A DNA stretch of 64,000 bases from Chitinophaga sp. LS1 (GCF_034274695.1 NZ_CP128362.1:7814501-7878500); one strand, 5' to 3'. Positions 52,724 through 60,735 are shown, counted from the stretch's first letter. Program-made: numbers and translations. The notes: a model not told the origin generated them from the letters alone.

Positions 52724-54760
52724 TTATTTCAACGAATTAATCCACGCCGCTATCTTCAGCGCATCTACCTTCGGCACCTGCGGCATCGGCGGCATTTCTG
52801 TCGCATACTCCGGCCAGTTCTGTGGCTTTGGATTCGCAATCAGTTTTAAGATCTGATCACTCGTGTATTTTCTCTTTGCAATTTCTTTATAAGCCGGTCC
52901 TACCTGGCGCTTATCAGGATTGTGACAGGCAAGACAAGTGTATTTGGCGAGCAAAGGTTTTACTTCTTCAAATGAAGGGATTTTCTTCGCAGCAGTTGCA
53001 GCATTTCCGGCATTAGTGGCATTTCCAGTTCCGACTGTTCCAGTGGCAGCTACTCCACCAGCGCCGGCTTTTCCGCCAGTTCCATTAGTTGCGGTAGTAC
53101 CTTTAGTAGTTGCCGATGAACCACCAGCCTTTGCAGATGTACCAGCCGCCTTTTTCACCTTCTCTGAATTGTAAGTACTCACCTGACTCATTGCCAACTT
53201 AGCCCCCTGTGGAATATGATGCAATGTATAATACCCATTATTGTGAATCAGTGAATAAAAATGTTCCTTCTCTCTCACACCATCCAGCACGATATTATGT
53301 ACATAATCCAGTCGCAGACTATCCACAATAATCCTTGCTTTCAATCCATCTTCTGATACCTTCACGCCTTTTACAGGACACTGACCAATATTCACCATAG
53401 GACTACCATACACCGCATGATACTTATACGTGAAGTTCTCTACATGATAAGACGCTACATCTTCCGCAGATTTTTTATCTACCGGCAACGTGAATTCAAT
53501 CTCAAAACCATCCGGCATAGCCTTGATCGTTTTCATTTCAAACGGCATCTTTTCATTCCACACCAGTCTTTGCAAACCTTCATTCGCCTCACCGGCAGAA
53601 CCCCAACCACGGTTGGTTTCACCTACAAACAAAGTATTGCCATCTTTAGCCCACGCCATTCTCAATACACCAGACTGAAATCCCTGACGGAAGTCAAAAG
53701 ACACCCCCTGATATTCACCATCTACTTTCTCCATCACCACACGCATGATCTTACTCTGTCCCTGATCACCTACCAGCAACTGACCTGCAAATGGTCCAAA
53801 GCTACCTTCAGGGATCTGTACAATCTCAGAGTTGGAAATACCCTGTATACCATGTGGCAGGATCACCGCTGGCAATTGTAGATCAGGAATTTCTTTCTTT
53901 ACATCCATCAACGTCACGAACTTTTCATTCACCACATTTTCTGGTTTGATATAACGACCTTCTGCATTTTTCGTGCGACGGCCATCTACCAGTGAAAAGA
54001 ATTGTTTCTCTGTAACCTTTACAGGAGAATTGGGTTCCTGTGACCAGCGTAAACCTGCAGGGTGGCCGATAAAAGCACCTTTCTTCACCTGCCATACACC
54101 ACCTGAACCTACCCAGTCACCCTGGTTCTCAGAGTAAAACAATTCCCCATTGATCATACCCAATCCGCAGGGAGAGCGGAAACCAGTAGCATAAGGCTCC
54201 ATATGTCCATCTTCAAAAATGTGCATCATCCAGCCTCTCCATGGAACACGGCTCTCCCCTCTCCACCATTCTTCATCTCCAAAAGCAACGTTGCCGGATA
54301 CAAAGAAAGATCCGTCAGGCGCTAATTTAGGACCAAAACTATATTCGTGATAATGACCGGAAAGCGGCCATGCATATACAGTTTCGTATACATCTGCCTT
54401 TCCGTCCATATTGGTATCCATCAGTTTTGTGAGTTCCCCGCGCTGTGCGCAGTACAACGCACCGTCTTTGTATACGAGGCCCAGGATCTCGTGCAGTCCA
54501 CTGGCAAATTTTGTCCAGTAAGGATTACGGCTATCAGGACCATGTACCACCCAAATATCACCTCTGCGGGTCGATACACCCAGGTCTCCATTTGGCAAAA
54601 CACAAAGCCCGCCTACTTCGAGCAGGATCCCTTCGGGGGCTTTCATTTTTAAGATCTTAAAATAGTCTTCTTCTTTCGGCGTTTCCTGTGCCTTTGTGAC
54701 CATCGAAATTACGGCCAGCATCATACCGCAGAGCACCGCCTTTTTAAATATGTTTTTCAT
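52724..54760 (-). CDS. Secreted beta-propeller (sugar dehydrogenase-like) fused to cytochrome c
   Basis: 678 aa. Signal peptide ends near VTKAQ. Residues about 30-400 form a PQQ-dependent sugar dehydrogenase-like propeller (GGLCVLPNGDLGVSTRRGD, GLHEILGLVYKDGALYCAQRGELTKLMD, YATGFRSPCGLGMINGELFYSENQGDWVG). A beta domain follows, then a 50-residue Ala/Gly/Thr-rich linker (about 545-600), then a small cytochrome c domain with CLACH at 609-613 and the axial-Met candidate M656 in TEMPPMP. Likely a periplasmic electron-donating oxidoreductase. It lies 28 bases after the DUF1080 gene, so both are probably one operon. Confidence 0.85.
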   Translation of the reverse strand: MKNIFKKAVLCGMMLAVISMVTKAQETPKEEDYFKILKMKAPEGILLEVGGLCVLPNGDLGVSTRRGDIWVVHGPDSRNPYWTKFASGLHEILGLVYKDGALYCAQRGELTKLMDTNMDGKADVYETVYAWPLSGHYHEYSFGPKLAPDGSFFVSGNVAFGDEEWWRGESRVPWRGWMMHIFEDGHMEPYATGFRSPCGLGMINGELFYSENQGDWVGSGGVWQVKKGAFIGHPAGLRWSQEPNSPVKVTEKQFFSLVDGRRTKNAEGRYIKPENVVNEKFVTLMDVKKEIPDLQLPAVILPHGIQGISNSEIVQIPEGSFGPFAGQLLVGDQGQSKIMRVVMEKVDGEYQGVSFDFRQGFQSGVLRMAWAKDGNTLFVGETNRGWGSAGEANEGLQRLVWNEKMPFEMKTIKAMPDGFEIEFTLPVDKKSAEDVASYHVENFTYKYHAVYGSPMVNIGQCPVKGVKVSEDGLKARIIVDSLRLDYVHNIVLDGVREKEHFYSLIHNNGYYTLHHIPQGAKLAMSQVSTYNSEKVKKAAGTSAKAGGSSATTKGTTATNGTGGKAGAGGVAATGTVGTGNATNAGNAATAAKKIPSFEEVKPLLAKYTCLACHNPDKRQVGPAYKEIAKRKYTSDQILKLIANPKPQNWPEYATEMPPMPQVPKVDALKIAAWINSLK

Positions 54761-54788
54761 GTGCAGGATTCAAAAGATTAAGGAACGA

Positions 54789-56243
54789 TTAGAAAAGAAT
54801 GGCATAGCTCAGTTTACCGTGGATAGGAATGATCATTTCCTTTCCTTCGGCTGCATCACGGATAATCGGCTTTTCATTGCCGGTATCTTCCAGTTGCAGG
54901 TAATAAGCTTTGCCATCTACGATGTACAGATCTTTTGAAACAGGTTCTATTTTGCTACCTGCTACAATCTTTGCATACAATCCATCTACAGGATTTGCGA
55001 CGGTTATTTCGCGATGTACACCATGACCTTCGGAGAGCACACGCACTTCATCGGTTACAGCAGTGCCATAGATCAGGTATTTGAACGTTGGGCGGTCTTT
55101 GTCATCAAGCACATAACCTTTTGGGCGATAACCGGTGCCGGTAGTATCCGTCAGCCAGGCCGCCTGCGCGTTGGCGAGTTTGGCGAGGGTAAAGGAAGGT
55201 GTGCCTAAAGTCTGCACAGTGCCACGTGGGCGGGAAGTACCATTGCCTCTGTCATGCCACATAGGGGTAGCGTCGAGGAAACCACCTCTCCATACCTGTG
55301 CCAGCAGGCCTCTATCCATATCGTAAGTGTAGTGTACCTGTTCAGGGCTACCTACGTTTACAGCATGTACAATGCGGAGGTTAGGTACGTCCATAAAGCT
55401 GCGAAGAACAGTGTTTACAGGGGCGTCTACGTAGATAGGATCTACATTGTCACGACGGTTGTTGGCCACCTGTGGTTCATTGGCTGCATCTCTTTTTTTG
55501 ATGCTGATGTTCCTGAAAGCAACGGCACCATGATCACCCTGCAGGCGAAGTGGACCGGTAGCGCTTTCCGCCCCCCCTTCCATGGCGCCACGGGTAGCAC
55601 CGAGGAGTTCTACATCTTCATGAATCACAGCGCCATTCAGGGTAATGAGGAGCATACGGGCATTGGCGATCTTTTTGCCATTGGCATCGAAGCGGGGCGC
55701 CTGGAAGGAAACTTTCAGGTGTTGCCAGAGGCCTGGCGCACGGCTTACATTGTAGCGGGGTGCATGGCCTTCGTAACCTTGTAGTCCCGAGGGACGGCTG
55801 TCTTCCCAGCGCTCATAAATACCGCCGTTATCGCCGGCAGTAGGGTTGGTTTTGCTCCAGCTATCAAGGAGCTGGATCTCGTACCTCCCTTCGAGATATA
55901 CACCTGAGTTGGAGCCGGGAGCCATCATATAGTCCAGTTCCAGGTCTATATCTCCGTATTCGGCGTTGAAAAAGAGGTCCTGGCCCGGGTGCTTTTTGTC
56001 CGGGAGGTTCAGGAGCACACCGGTACCTGGGGAAAAGCTCAGTTCATGAGGTTTGTCTAAAGCGGCGGCAGCGTCACTGACGATGCTCCAGCTTGGACCT
56101 GGGTCATGAAAAGAGGATAAGTCCTGTAGTGGCAGACTGCCGGATTGCGCGAATGCTGGATTGACAAAAGCTGTTCCCATACCCAAAAGGCAAAGGAAGC
56201 CTATCAAAGACCGGCTAGCATGATTTTTCGATCTAAGTACCAT
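54789..56243 (-). CDS. DUF1080-domain protein (3-keto-disaccharide hydrolase-like)
   Basis: 484 aa from the ATG at 56243; a TTG at 56267 is rejected. Signal peptide to FVNPAFAQ. A DUF1080 concanavalin-like domain covers about 60-265: FNAEYGDIDLELDYMMAPGSNSGVYLEGRYEIQLLD, NGGIYERWEDSR, RAPGLWQHLKVSFQAPRFD, LITLNGAVIHEDVEL, GDHGAVAFRNISIK. DUF1080 proteins include 3-keto-glycoside hydrolases. A second, less recognisable beta-rich part follows (280-484), with repeats of a haem-less propeller-companion type. First gene of the pair with the propeller/cytochrome gene, which fits oxidation plus cleavage of sugars. Confidence 0.8.
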   Translation of the reverse strand: MVLRSKNHASRSLIGFLCLLGMGTAFVNPAFAQSGSLPLQDLSSFHDPGPSWSIVSDAAAALDKPHELSFSPGTGVLLNLPDKKHPGQDLFFNAEYGDIDLELDYMMAPGSNSGVYLEGRYEIQLLDSWSKTNPTAGDNGGIYERWEDSRPSGLQGYEGHAPRYNVSRAPGLWQHLKVSFQAPRFDANGKKIANARMLLITLNGAVIHEDVELLGATRGAMEGGAESATGPLRLQGDHGAVAFRNISIKKRDAANEPQVANNRRDNVDPIYVDAPVNTVLRSFMDVPNLRIVHAVNVGSPEQVHYTYDMDRGLLAQVWRGGFLDATPMWHDRGNGTSRPRGTVQTLGTPSFTLAKLANAQAAWLTDTTGTGYRPKGYVLDDKDRPTFKYLIYGTAVTDEVRVLSEGHGVHREITVANPVDGLYAKIVAGSKIEPVSKDLYIVDGKAYYLQLEDTGNEKPIIRDAAEGKEMIIPIHGKLSYAILF

Positions 56244-56644
56244 AACGTTACGATAAAATTGCGCCAAAAGAATAAAGAATATGAAATTTTAGCGTTGAGA
56301 CCTTTTGACGATTATGCAATATAGAAATTGAAATTGGGAAGTACAAGTGGTTAGGGATAGACGGAGGATAGTCTGGCTATAGTGAAGCTTTAGTGCTATA
56401 AGGGTACTATAAGGTCATCAAAAGGGCACTTCAATATCCTGGGGATATTCAGGTGCCCTTTTGGTGACCTATTGGTGATATATTGGCAGTATAGTTATAC
56501 CGAAGACGCACCCTTATCAAGGTGGACTTATCCTCTTTTGAGGACCTTGGGGAAATATGTTAGAATGATGACAAGGACGAGACGCACCCTTATCAGGGTG
56601 GACTTATGCCTCTCTTATTCTTTAATAATGAGCCTATCCCCTTC
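56244..56644. other. 400-base intergenic region with a long hairpin and a twin repeat
   Basis: Between the START-domain gene and the DUF1080 gene, both on the minus strand. It holds a 20-position hairpin with two mismatches (56420-56439 with 56443-56462, containing AAAAGGGCAC) that can terminate the upstream transcript, and two direct copies of GACGCACCCTTATCA(A/G)GGTG (from 56505 and 56581, 76 bases apart). Each copy can form a small stem (CACCCT with AGGGTG). No perfect promoter element was found. Confidence 0.55.
56420..56462. terminator. Hairpin downstream of the START-domain gene
   Basis: A long stem with arms starting AAAAGGGCAC and ending GTGCCCTTTT (56420-56439 with 56443-56462, two mismatches, loop TGG). 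T and A shoulders fit termination on both strands. Confidence 0.6.
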
Positions 56645-57289
56645 CTATTCCCTAATAAAGGACAAATGAATATTCCGGTAAGAAGGTTTCGCCAACTGCA
56701 CTTTCAGCTTTTTGAAAGTTTCCATTGGCCCTTTGGTAGCGAAGAGATTTACCAACCAGACAGGAATAGAACCTCCTGGGTCGGTTTCCAGTGTATAGTC
56801 AATATACACCATATTATTCTGAAGCGGGGTTAGTACCCACTTCCCATAGGAATTACTAACTCTTATAATATCTTTTTTCTCAGGCACATAATTGTGCACC
56901 ACAGGGCCATCGATGGTCACTACTCTTGTCTTCGCATCCTGCGTAGCAATCAGGTGTGCTACAAAATCACGATTCGTAATCGGCCATGGCAATGCTACTT
57001 CAGAGTAGTAAAATAGTTCAGCGGGACTTACCTGTTTAAGTAAGGAGGCTGATTTTGTACTGTACACCCAATCTTTTGCCGATGAAATATCGAGAATGAT
57101 GGATACTAATTGACTAAGGGTAGCTTCTACTGCAACTTTAACCCGGATGGCTTTTAAGTTGGAGTTTTCGACTGTCTTCGTGTAGATCTTAATCCCGTCC
57201 TTATTGTCTTTTAGTTTCCAGTCATTCTGGGCATAACAAAAGAGGGATAACAGCATAGCCGTGCTAATAATCATTAAACTTTTCTTCAT
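56645..57289 (-). CDS. START-domain (lipid-binding-like) secreted protein
   Basis: 214 aa from the ATG at 57289 (an in-frame start at 57340 precedes a clear signal peptide, MKKSLMIISTAMLLSLFCYAQ). The mature part is a START/SRPBCC-type domain: WKLKDNKDGIKIYTKTVENSNLKAIRVKV, ISSAKDWVYSTKSASLL, YSEVALPWPITNRDFV, GKWVLTPLQNNMVYIDYTLETDPGGSIPVWLVNLFATKGPMETFKKLK. The pattern matches helix-grip START domains that bind lipids. No partner gene is obvious. Confidence 0.85.
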   Translation of the reverse strand: MKKSLMIISTAMLLSLFCYAQNDWKLKDNKDGIKIYTKTVENSNLKAIRVKVAVEATLSQLVSIILDISSAKDWVYSTKSASLLKQVSPAELFYYSEVALPWPITNRDFVAHLIATQDAKTRVVTIDGPVVHNYVPEKKDIIRVSNSYGKWVLTPLQNNMVYIDYTLETDPGGSIPVWLVNLFATKGPMETFKKLKVQLAKPSYRNIHLSFIRE

Positions 57290-57461
57290 GTCTGTGCCTT
57301 GGCCAAAAGGTTGATAGCAAAATGGCCGGGTTGCTTGCAATTTACGGATTAAATGATTCAGGGAAGTTGGGAAGGCGCTTTCCTAAGTGATAGTACTACA
57401 TTTTAGCAATATTATAACACTTGTACAGGAAAGCGATTTCCCGGCTATTTAGCTGATCCGG

Positions 57462-57594
57462 TGGGCTTACTTCCAGCTTCATAAACTCACTGCATACACT
57501 ACTCTATGGCCTGCTCCCAGCTTCATGAGCTAAAAGCATATACGATCCCGTGGCCTGCTTCCAACTTCATGAACTCACTGCATACACCACCTCA
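57462..57594. repeat. Three tandem 44-bp repeats spanning the HD-Pnk stop codon
   Basis: Units at about 57462-57506, 57507-57550 and 57551-57594. Each has the frame TGG(C)CTGCTTCCAGCTTCATGA or similar; the outer two also share ACTCACTGCATACAC. The last unit contains the last codons and stop codon of the HD-Pnk gene; the other two lie downstream and repeat the end of the gene in the non-coding region. Confidence 0.75.
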
Positions 57595-58676
57595 TGCGCC
57601 TCTGTAATATCCGGCACCTCCAGCTTATGTACCAGCCGTTGCATAACCCCAGCCGGCACGATAGCCTCCCGCGCACTATTCTGTTTAAACAATGCTTTAT
57701 ACGGGACTTCAACATATATGACGATTATCTCCGCCGCATATTGTATACACAACGAAATTAATTGTTCCCTCATTGAATGTGTAATATTCGTAGCATTCCA
57801 CACAAAACCCTGCTGGTTTCTCAGGTGCACCCTGGCCTGTTCTTTTGCCTCCTGAATCACCCGCCCATTACCAGATTTATCCGTTGGTGCAATCTTCATA
57901 CTTACCCTGATAGCATCAAGTGAAACCACCGGCCAGTTTTTGTAATACTTTTGTACGTAAGTATCCTTCCCCGCACCTGGCAAACCACTCATGATCACCA
58001 CCTTTGTTTTAGGTTGTTCAAAAGGTACATAGCTACGATCTGTACCTGCTTTTTGCAGATAATTCATCCTTGCATGTGCATTTGCAAAATAAGGCGCCTG
58101 CCCCCAACACTGTTGCTCTTTGCACAACTCTTCAAAGCATTCTATTTTATACAATAAGTCGGCCTGATCCGGACAAATTCTACCCAATACATCAGCCTTT
58201 GCGAACAACGCCAGCAAGCGCATATCTACCTGCAAAGCTGCGATGATCAAAGCTTTCACAGGATCCGATTTTTCAAACACCCACAACGGCAATCCATGAA
58301 AACGCACCTGTCTGGCAATCTGTTCCCTGATTGCAAATGGCGTAGGTATTTCTTTATACAAAATCTGCCGCGTCGTCATTTCTCCTTTACGCGCATGACC
58401 GGGAGACACCACCGATCCATCAGGCAGTATTTCCGTTGTTCCCGCTTTCTCTACATCATGCAGCAATGCAGTCGCCCACATAATTTCCTGTGTTTGTGCA
58501 TCAAGTGCCTGATACGCTGGTAAACTGATCAATGCATCTGTCACCATTTGCGTATGTATCGCCACATTTCCTTCTGCATGATGTCGTGCATCCTGCGGTG
58601 TATCACGCATTCGTTTTACCCAGTCATACTGTTGTTCAAGATAATCCCATGATTTATTTTCACTGATAGTCCACAT
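57567..58676 (-). CDS. HD-Pnk: HD-domain phosphoesterase fused to polynucleotide 5'-kinase
   Basis: 369 aa from the ATG at 58676, chosen because AAGGAGGT sits four bases upstream. N-terminal HD domain (about 25-170): H33 in ARHHAEGN, the HD pair at 73-74 (LLHDVEK), H94 (PGHARKG), H127 (VRFHGLP). C-terminal P-loop kinase: GLPGAGKDT at 231-239 and D254 in VVSLDAIR, as in T4-type polynucleotide kinases. This matches HD-Pnk enzymes such as that of Runella slithyformis, which remove 2',3'-cyclic or 3' phosphates and add a 5' phosphate. Its start overlaps the RNA ligase gene by 17 bases. Confidence 0.88.
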   Translation of the reverse strand: MWTISENKSWDYLEQQYDWVKRMRDTPQDARHHAEGNVAIHTQMVTDALISLPAYQALDAQTQEIMWATALLHDVEKAGTTEILPDGSVVSPGHARKGEMTTRQILYKEIPTPFAIREQIARQVRFHGLPLWVFEKSDPVKALIIAALQVDMRLLALFAKADVLGRICPDQADLLYKIECFEELCKEQQCWGQAPYFANAHARMNYLQKAGTDRSYVPFEQPKTKVVIMSGLPGAGKDTYVQKYYKNWPVVSLDAIRVSMKIAPTDKSGNGRVIQEAKEQARVHLRNQQGFVWNATNITHSMREQLISLCIQYAAEIIVIYVEVPYKALFKQNSAREAIVPAGVMQRLVHKLEVPDITEAHEVVYAVSS

Positions 58677-59370
58677 GTTGACCTCCTTCAAAATTTAATC
58701 GGGCACGACGCCAGTTGCGCGTCCAGTGCACATCTGTTTTTACGTGCCCTTTTCTTACATATTTAAATACGTGTTCAGCAAATGAAGATACCCGGTAACT
58801 ACCTGCATCTCTTGTGACTACGCCTTCCATGGTGGCTGGTACACCAGTGAATGCATCGTGTGCGGCAAAGGCGCCAGGACCTTTGACAATATCCAGCAAT
58901 TCACTTTCGAATGATTGTTGGGACGCAGGTGTAGTCTGTGTTTTTATCACTGGTACTACCGGCAGATCCAGCATAGCTGCATAAAAGCAGGTTTCTTCCC
59001 AACTGAGCCATTGCCCGTTTTCTCTGACTGCAAATACATAAAAATGATGATCGAGGTTGCTGTATGCGATAGAATGAATCGCATATACATTTTCCAGAAA
59101 AACTTCCAGATCCCCCAGATCGTTTTTTATTATCTGCCAGTAGCGGCGCAGACTCTCTGTCCAGGGCGATGTAGTGGGCGCTACATGAGAGCGCGCAAAT
59201 ACACCATGCCTGGAAAGACAATTATTTTCACCGTCCAGTTTTTCCGTATGTATAAGTGTGGGTATAGTGCTAATGTATTGCCAGTAATCATGCTGGATAC
59301 GATCATCACTGGTTGTACCCGGTGAGAACGGAAAATGATAGGTACGGCCATATTTTTCTGAAATAGCCAT
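58660..59370 (-). CDS. ATP-dependent RNA ligase
   Basis: 236 aa, a small nucleotidyltransferase core. Motif I is EKLDGENN with K44 as the lysine that takes AMP (KxDG). E93 in FLENVYA fits motif III, EGVV at 182-185 (MEGVVTR) is motif IV, and K203/K207 in VFKYVRKGHVK fit motif V. There is no N-terminal accessory domain, and the C-terminal tail is short. It resembles the RNA_ligase/Rnl2-like family that seals 3'-OH/5'-PO4 RNA ends. The overlapping HD-Pnk gene would prepare such ends, so together they form an RNA-repair cassette. Substrate specificity for RNA over DNA is inferred. Confidence 0.87.
   Translation of the reverse strand: MAISEKYGRTYHFPFSPGTTSDDRIQHDYWQYISTIPTLIHTEKLDGENNCLSRHGVFARSHVAPTTSPWTESLRRYWQIIKNDLGDLEVFLENVYAIHSIAYSNLDHHFYVFAVRENGQWLSWEETCFYAAMLDLPVVPVIKTQTTPASQQSFESELLDIVKGPGAFAAHDAFTGVPATMEGVVTRDAGSYRVSSFAEHVFKYVRKGHVKTDVHWTRNWRRARLNFEGGQHVDYQ
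58678..58687 (-). promoter_or_regulatory. Strong Shine-Dalgarno sequence of the HD-Pnk gene
   Basis: The minus strand reads AAGGAGGTCA immediately before CATG, an almost perfect anti-16S match at normal spacing. Strong SD sequences are rare in Bacteroidota and in this window. It lies inside the end of the RNA ligase gene. Confidence 0.6.
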
Positions 59371-59400
59371 ATTAGTCAGGGTTTGGTTAAGACAAAGAAT

Positions 59401-59458
59401 TCACAGGCCATGCCTGCAGGGGTGCAGGTGGCGGGAGCAGTGGTTAATATGCCTGTGA
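59401..59458 (-). promoter_or_regulatory. Predicted structured leader of the RNA-repair operon
   Basis: Between the -7 element (59501-59508) and the RNA ligase ATG, 59401-59408 (TCACAGGC) pairs perfectly with 59451-59458, and an inner hairpin CCTGCA(GGGG)TGCAGG lies at 59413-59428. The leader would be about 125 nt. The base pairing is visible in the sequence; regulatory function is inferred. Confidence 0.45.
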
Positions 59459-59500
59459 GATTACATGGCGCAAGGTTTGAATTGTTTTTTTTATTGGGCG

Positions 59501-59508
59501 CAAAGATA
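59501..59508 (-). promoter_or_regulatory. Bacteroidota -7 element for the RNA-repair operon
   Basis: The minus strand reads TATCTTTG, a perfect TAnnTTTG match followed by CG, giving a long leader before the RNA ligase gene. Confidence 0.55.
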
Positions 59509-59565
59509 GACATTTTTCAGGCATGTAATTTGATTTTTTAATCGTAGAACTAAATTGTCTACAAT

Positions 59566-59741
59566 ATGAAACACAGATTCATACCATTGTTGTTGGGGAT
59601 AGTATTGTGGGGCGCGAGTTGTGTGCCGCCCATCATGGACGGCCGCCAAAACCACCCAAACCACCAGGACCACCTCATGGAGCTATTCATGTAGAAACAC
59701 CGGATACAACTTTCAAAACACCGGTAGTCGCAATACTATAA
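59566..59741 (+). pseudogene. Small lipoprotein, frameshifted
   Basis: The ATG at 59566 opens MKHRFIPLLLGIVLWGASC, a good SPII signal with lipobox GASC. In this frame it stops after 42 aa (59694). In the -1 frame the sequence continues in a Pro-rich pattern, HHGRPPKPPKPPGPPHG, then VETPDTTFKTPVVAIL, ending at 59741. That repetitive tail looks like the true mature protein, so one base has probably been lost or gained near 59620-59640. The 42-aa form could be expressed as it is, but the Pro-rich frame is more protein-like. Confidence 0.5.
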
Positions 59742-59748
59742 AAAGAAT

Positions 59749-59810
59749 GAGCGTGTATCAAAACCTGAAGTGCTCACAAAAAGTCAGACACTTCAATTTG
59801 ATACACGCTC
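59749..59810. terminator. Bidirectional hairpin (GTGTATC type) with inner stem
   Basis: The outer 14-bp stem (GAGCGTGTATCAAA at 59749-59762 with its complement at 59797-59810) encloses a 7-bp inner stem (TGAAGTG with CACTTCA). It lies between the small lipoprotein gene (+) and the DUF1080 gene (-), and is followed by repeat module A in inverted orientation. Confidence 0.75.
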
Positions 59811-59811
59811 T

Positions 59812-59877
59812 TATAATTCGGATACCTGGTGAAACCAGATTCCATTTATGTAATTCTCAGGAGTTTCATTGAATTAT
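59812..59877 (-). repeat. Interspersed repeat module A, inverted copy (A4)
   Basis: On the minus strand it reads ATGAAACTCCTGAGAATTAC, ATAAATGGAATCTGG, TTTCA, CCAGGTATCCGAAT. This matches A1 along its whole length. Its stem bases CTGG/CCAG differ from CTGA/TCAG of A1 by a compensatory change. Confidence 0.85.
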
Positions 59878-59892
59878 TAATACCCCTCTTAA

Positions 59893-60735
59893 TTACTTTG
59901 TCCTGGTTTCTTCCTGTAACTGGTGGAGGATCGCATCCAGTTTTTTAGGATCTTTCATATAAGGAGAAAGATCAAATACCTCTATTTTCCTAAAATCAGT
60001 CGGCGCACTTTCACTCTGTATAGAGATCGTACCTTCTGTCAGTAAACGCCCTTCTTTCAACAGCGCAGGATCAGCACCTGTCACATTTCCACCACCTACC
60101 TGTGGTTTATTGTATACAATCACCGTATCGTTAAATACAATGTGTTTGATCACAGAGTCACCTAACACCAACGCACCTACTCTTACCCATTGCTCTCCAT
60201 CATATGTTTTAGACGTACTGGTAATACAATGCTCTGTAATAAGCTTTCCATTCATCACAACATTGGTACCCGGTGTACATAAATTCGCGGTAGAACGAGG
60301 ATCTTTACCATTACCACCTAACAACTGGTTTTCCAGAGAAATAGGAAAATCCTGGTTCAGACCCATGCTGGCAGCGCTTTGCCCATGCAGCATCAGCCCA
60401 TTATTACGAAGTGCCCAGGCTGGGCCGCCGTTCACCTGTTCACCCACAAATCTATACTCTGCAATCAACAGATATGCAGAAAAATTCTTCCTATAAAACA
60501 TGTGTCCATACAACTCTCCCCATTCTTTATATTGGTCATAGCGCACTTGAAGAATACCGTTTTCTACGCGGAAGGTATTGCCGAAATTATCATTCAGTTT
60601 ATGACCTCTGATTTTAATATCCCAGTTTTTCAGATCTTTCCCATTAAAAAGTTGAATCCATCCTTTTTTAGGTTTTTGCTGGGCCGAGCAGGCGAGGGAC
60701 AACAGCAGGCAGCCAACAGTCAACAGTTTTTTCAT
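59893..60735 (-). CDS. DUF1080-domain protein, secreted
   Basis: 280 aa from the ATG at 60735. Signal MKKLLTVGCLLLSLAC with lipobox-like SLAC, so probably a lipoprotein. A single DUF1080 concanavalin-like domain follows: GWIQLFNGKDLKNWDIKI, NTFRVENGILQVRYDQYKEWGELYGHMFYRKNFSAYLLIAEYRF, GGPAWALRNNGLMLHG, FPISLENQLLGGNG, EQWVRVGALVLGDSVIKHIVFNDTVIVYNKP, GTISIQSESAPTDFRKIEVFDLSPY. It is a second member of the family in this window. Monocistronic, divergent from the TPR gene. Confidence 0.88.
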   Translation of the reverse strand: MKKLLTVGCLLLSLACSAQQKPKKGWIQLFNGKDLKNWDIKIRGHKLNDNFGNTFRVENGILQVRYDQYKEWGELYGHMFYRKNFSAYLLIAEYRFVGEQVNGGPAWALRNNGLMLHGQSAASMGLNQDFPISLENQLLGGNGKDPRSTANLCTPGTNVVMNGKLITEHCITSTSKTYDGEQWVRVGALVLGDSVIKHIVFNDTVIVYNKPQVGGGNVTGADPALLKEGRLLTEGTISIQSESAPTDFRKIEVFDLSPYMKDPKKLDAILHQLQEETRTK

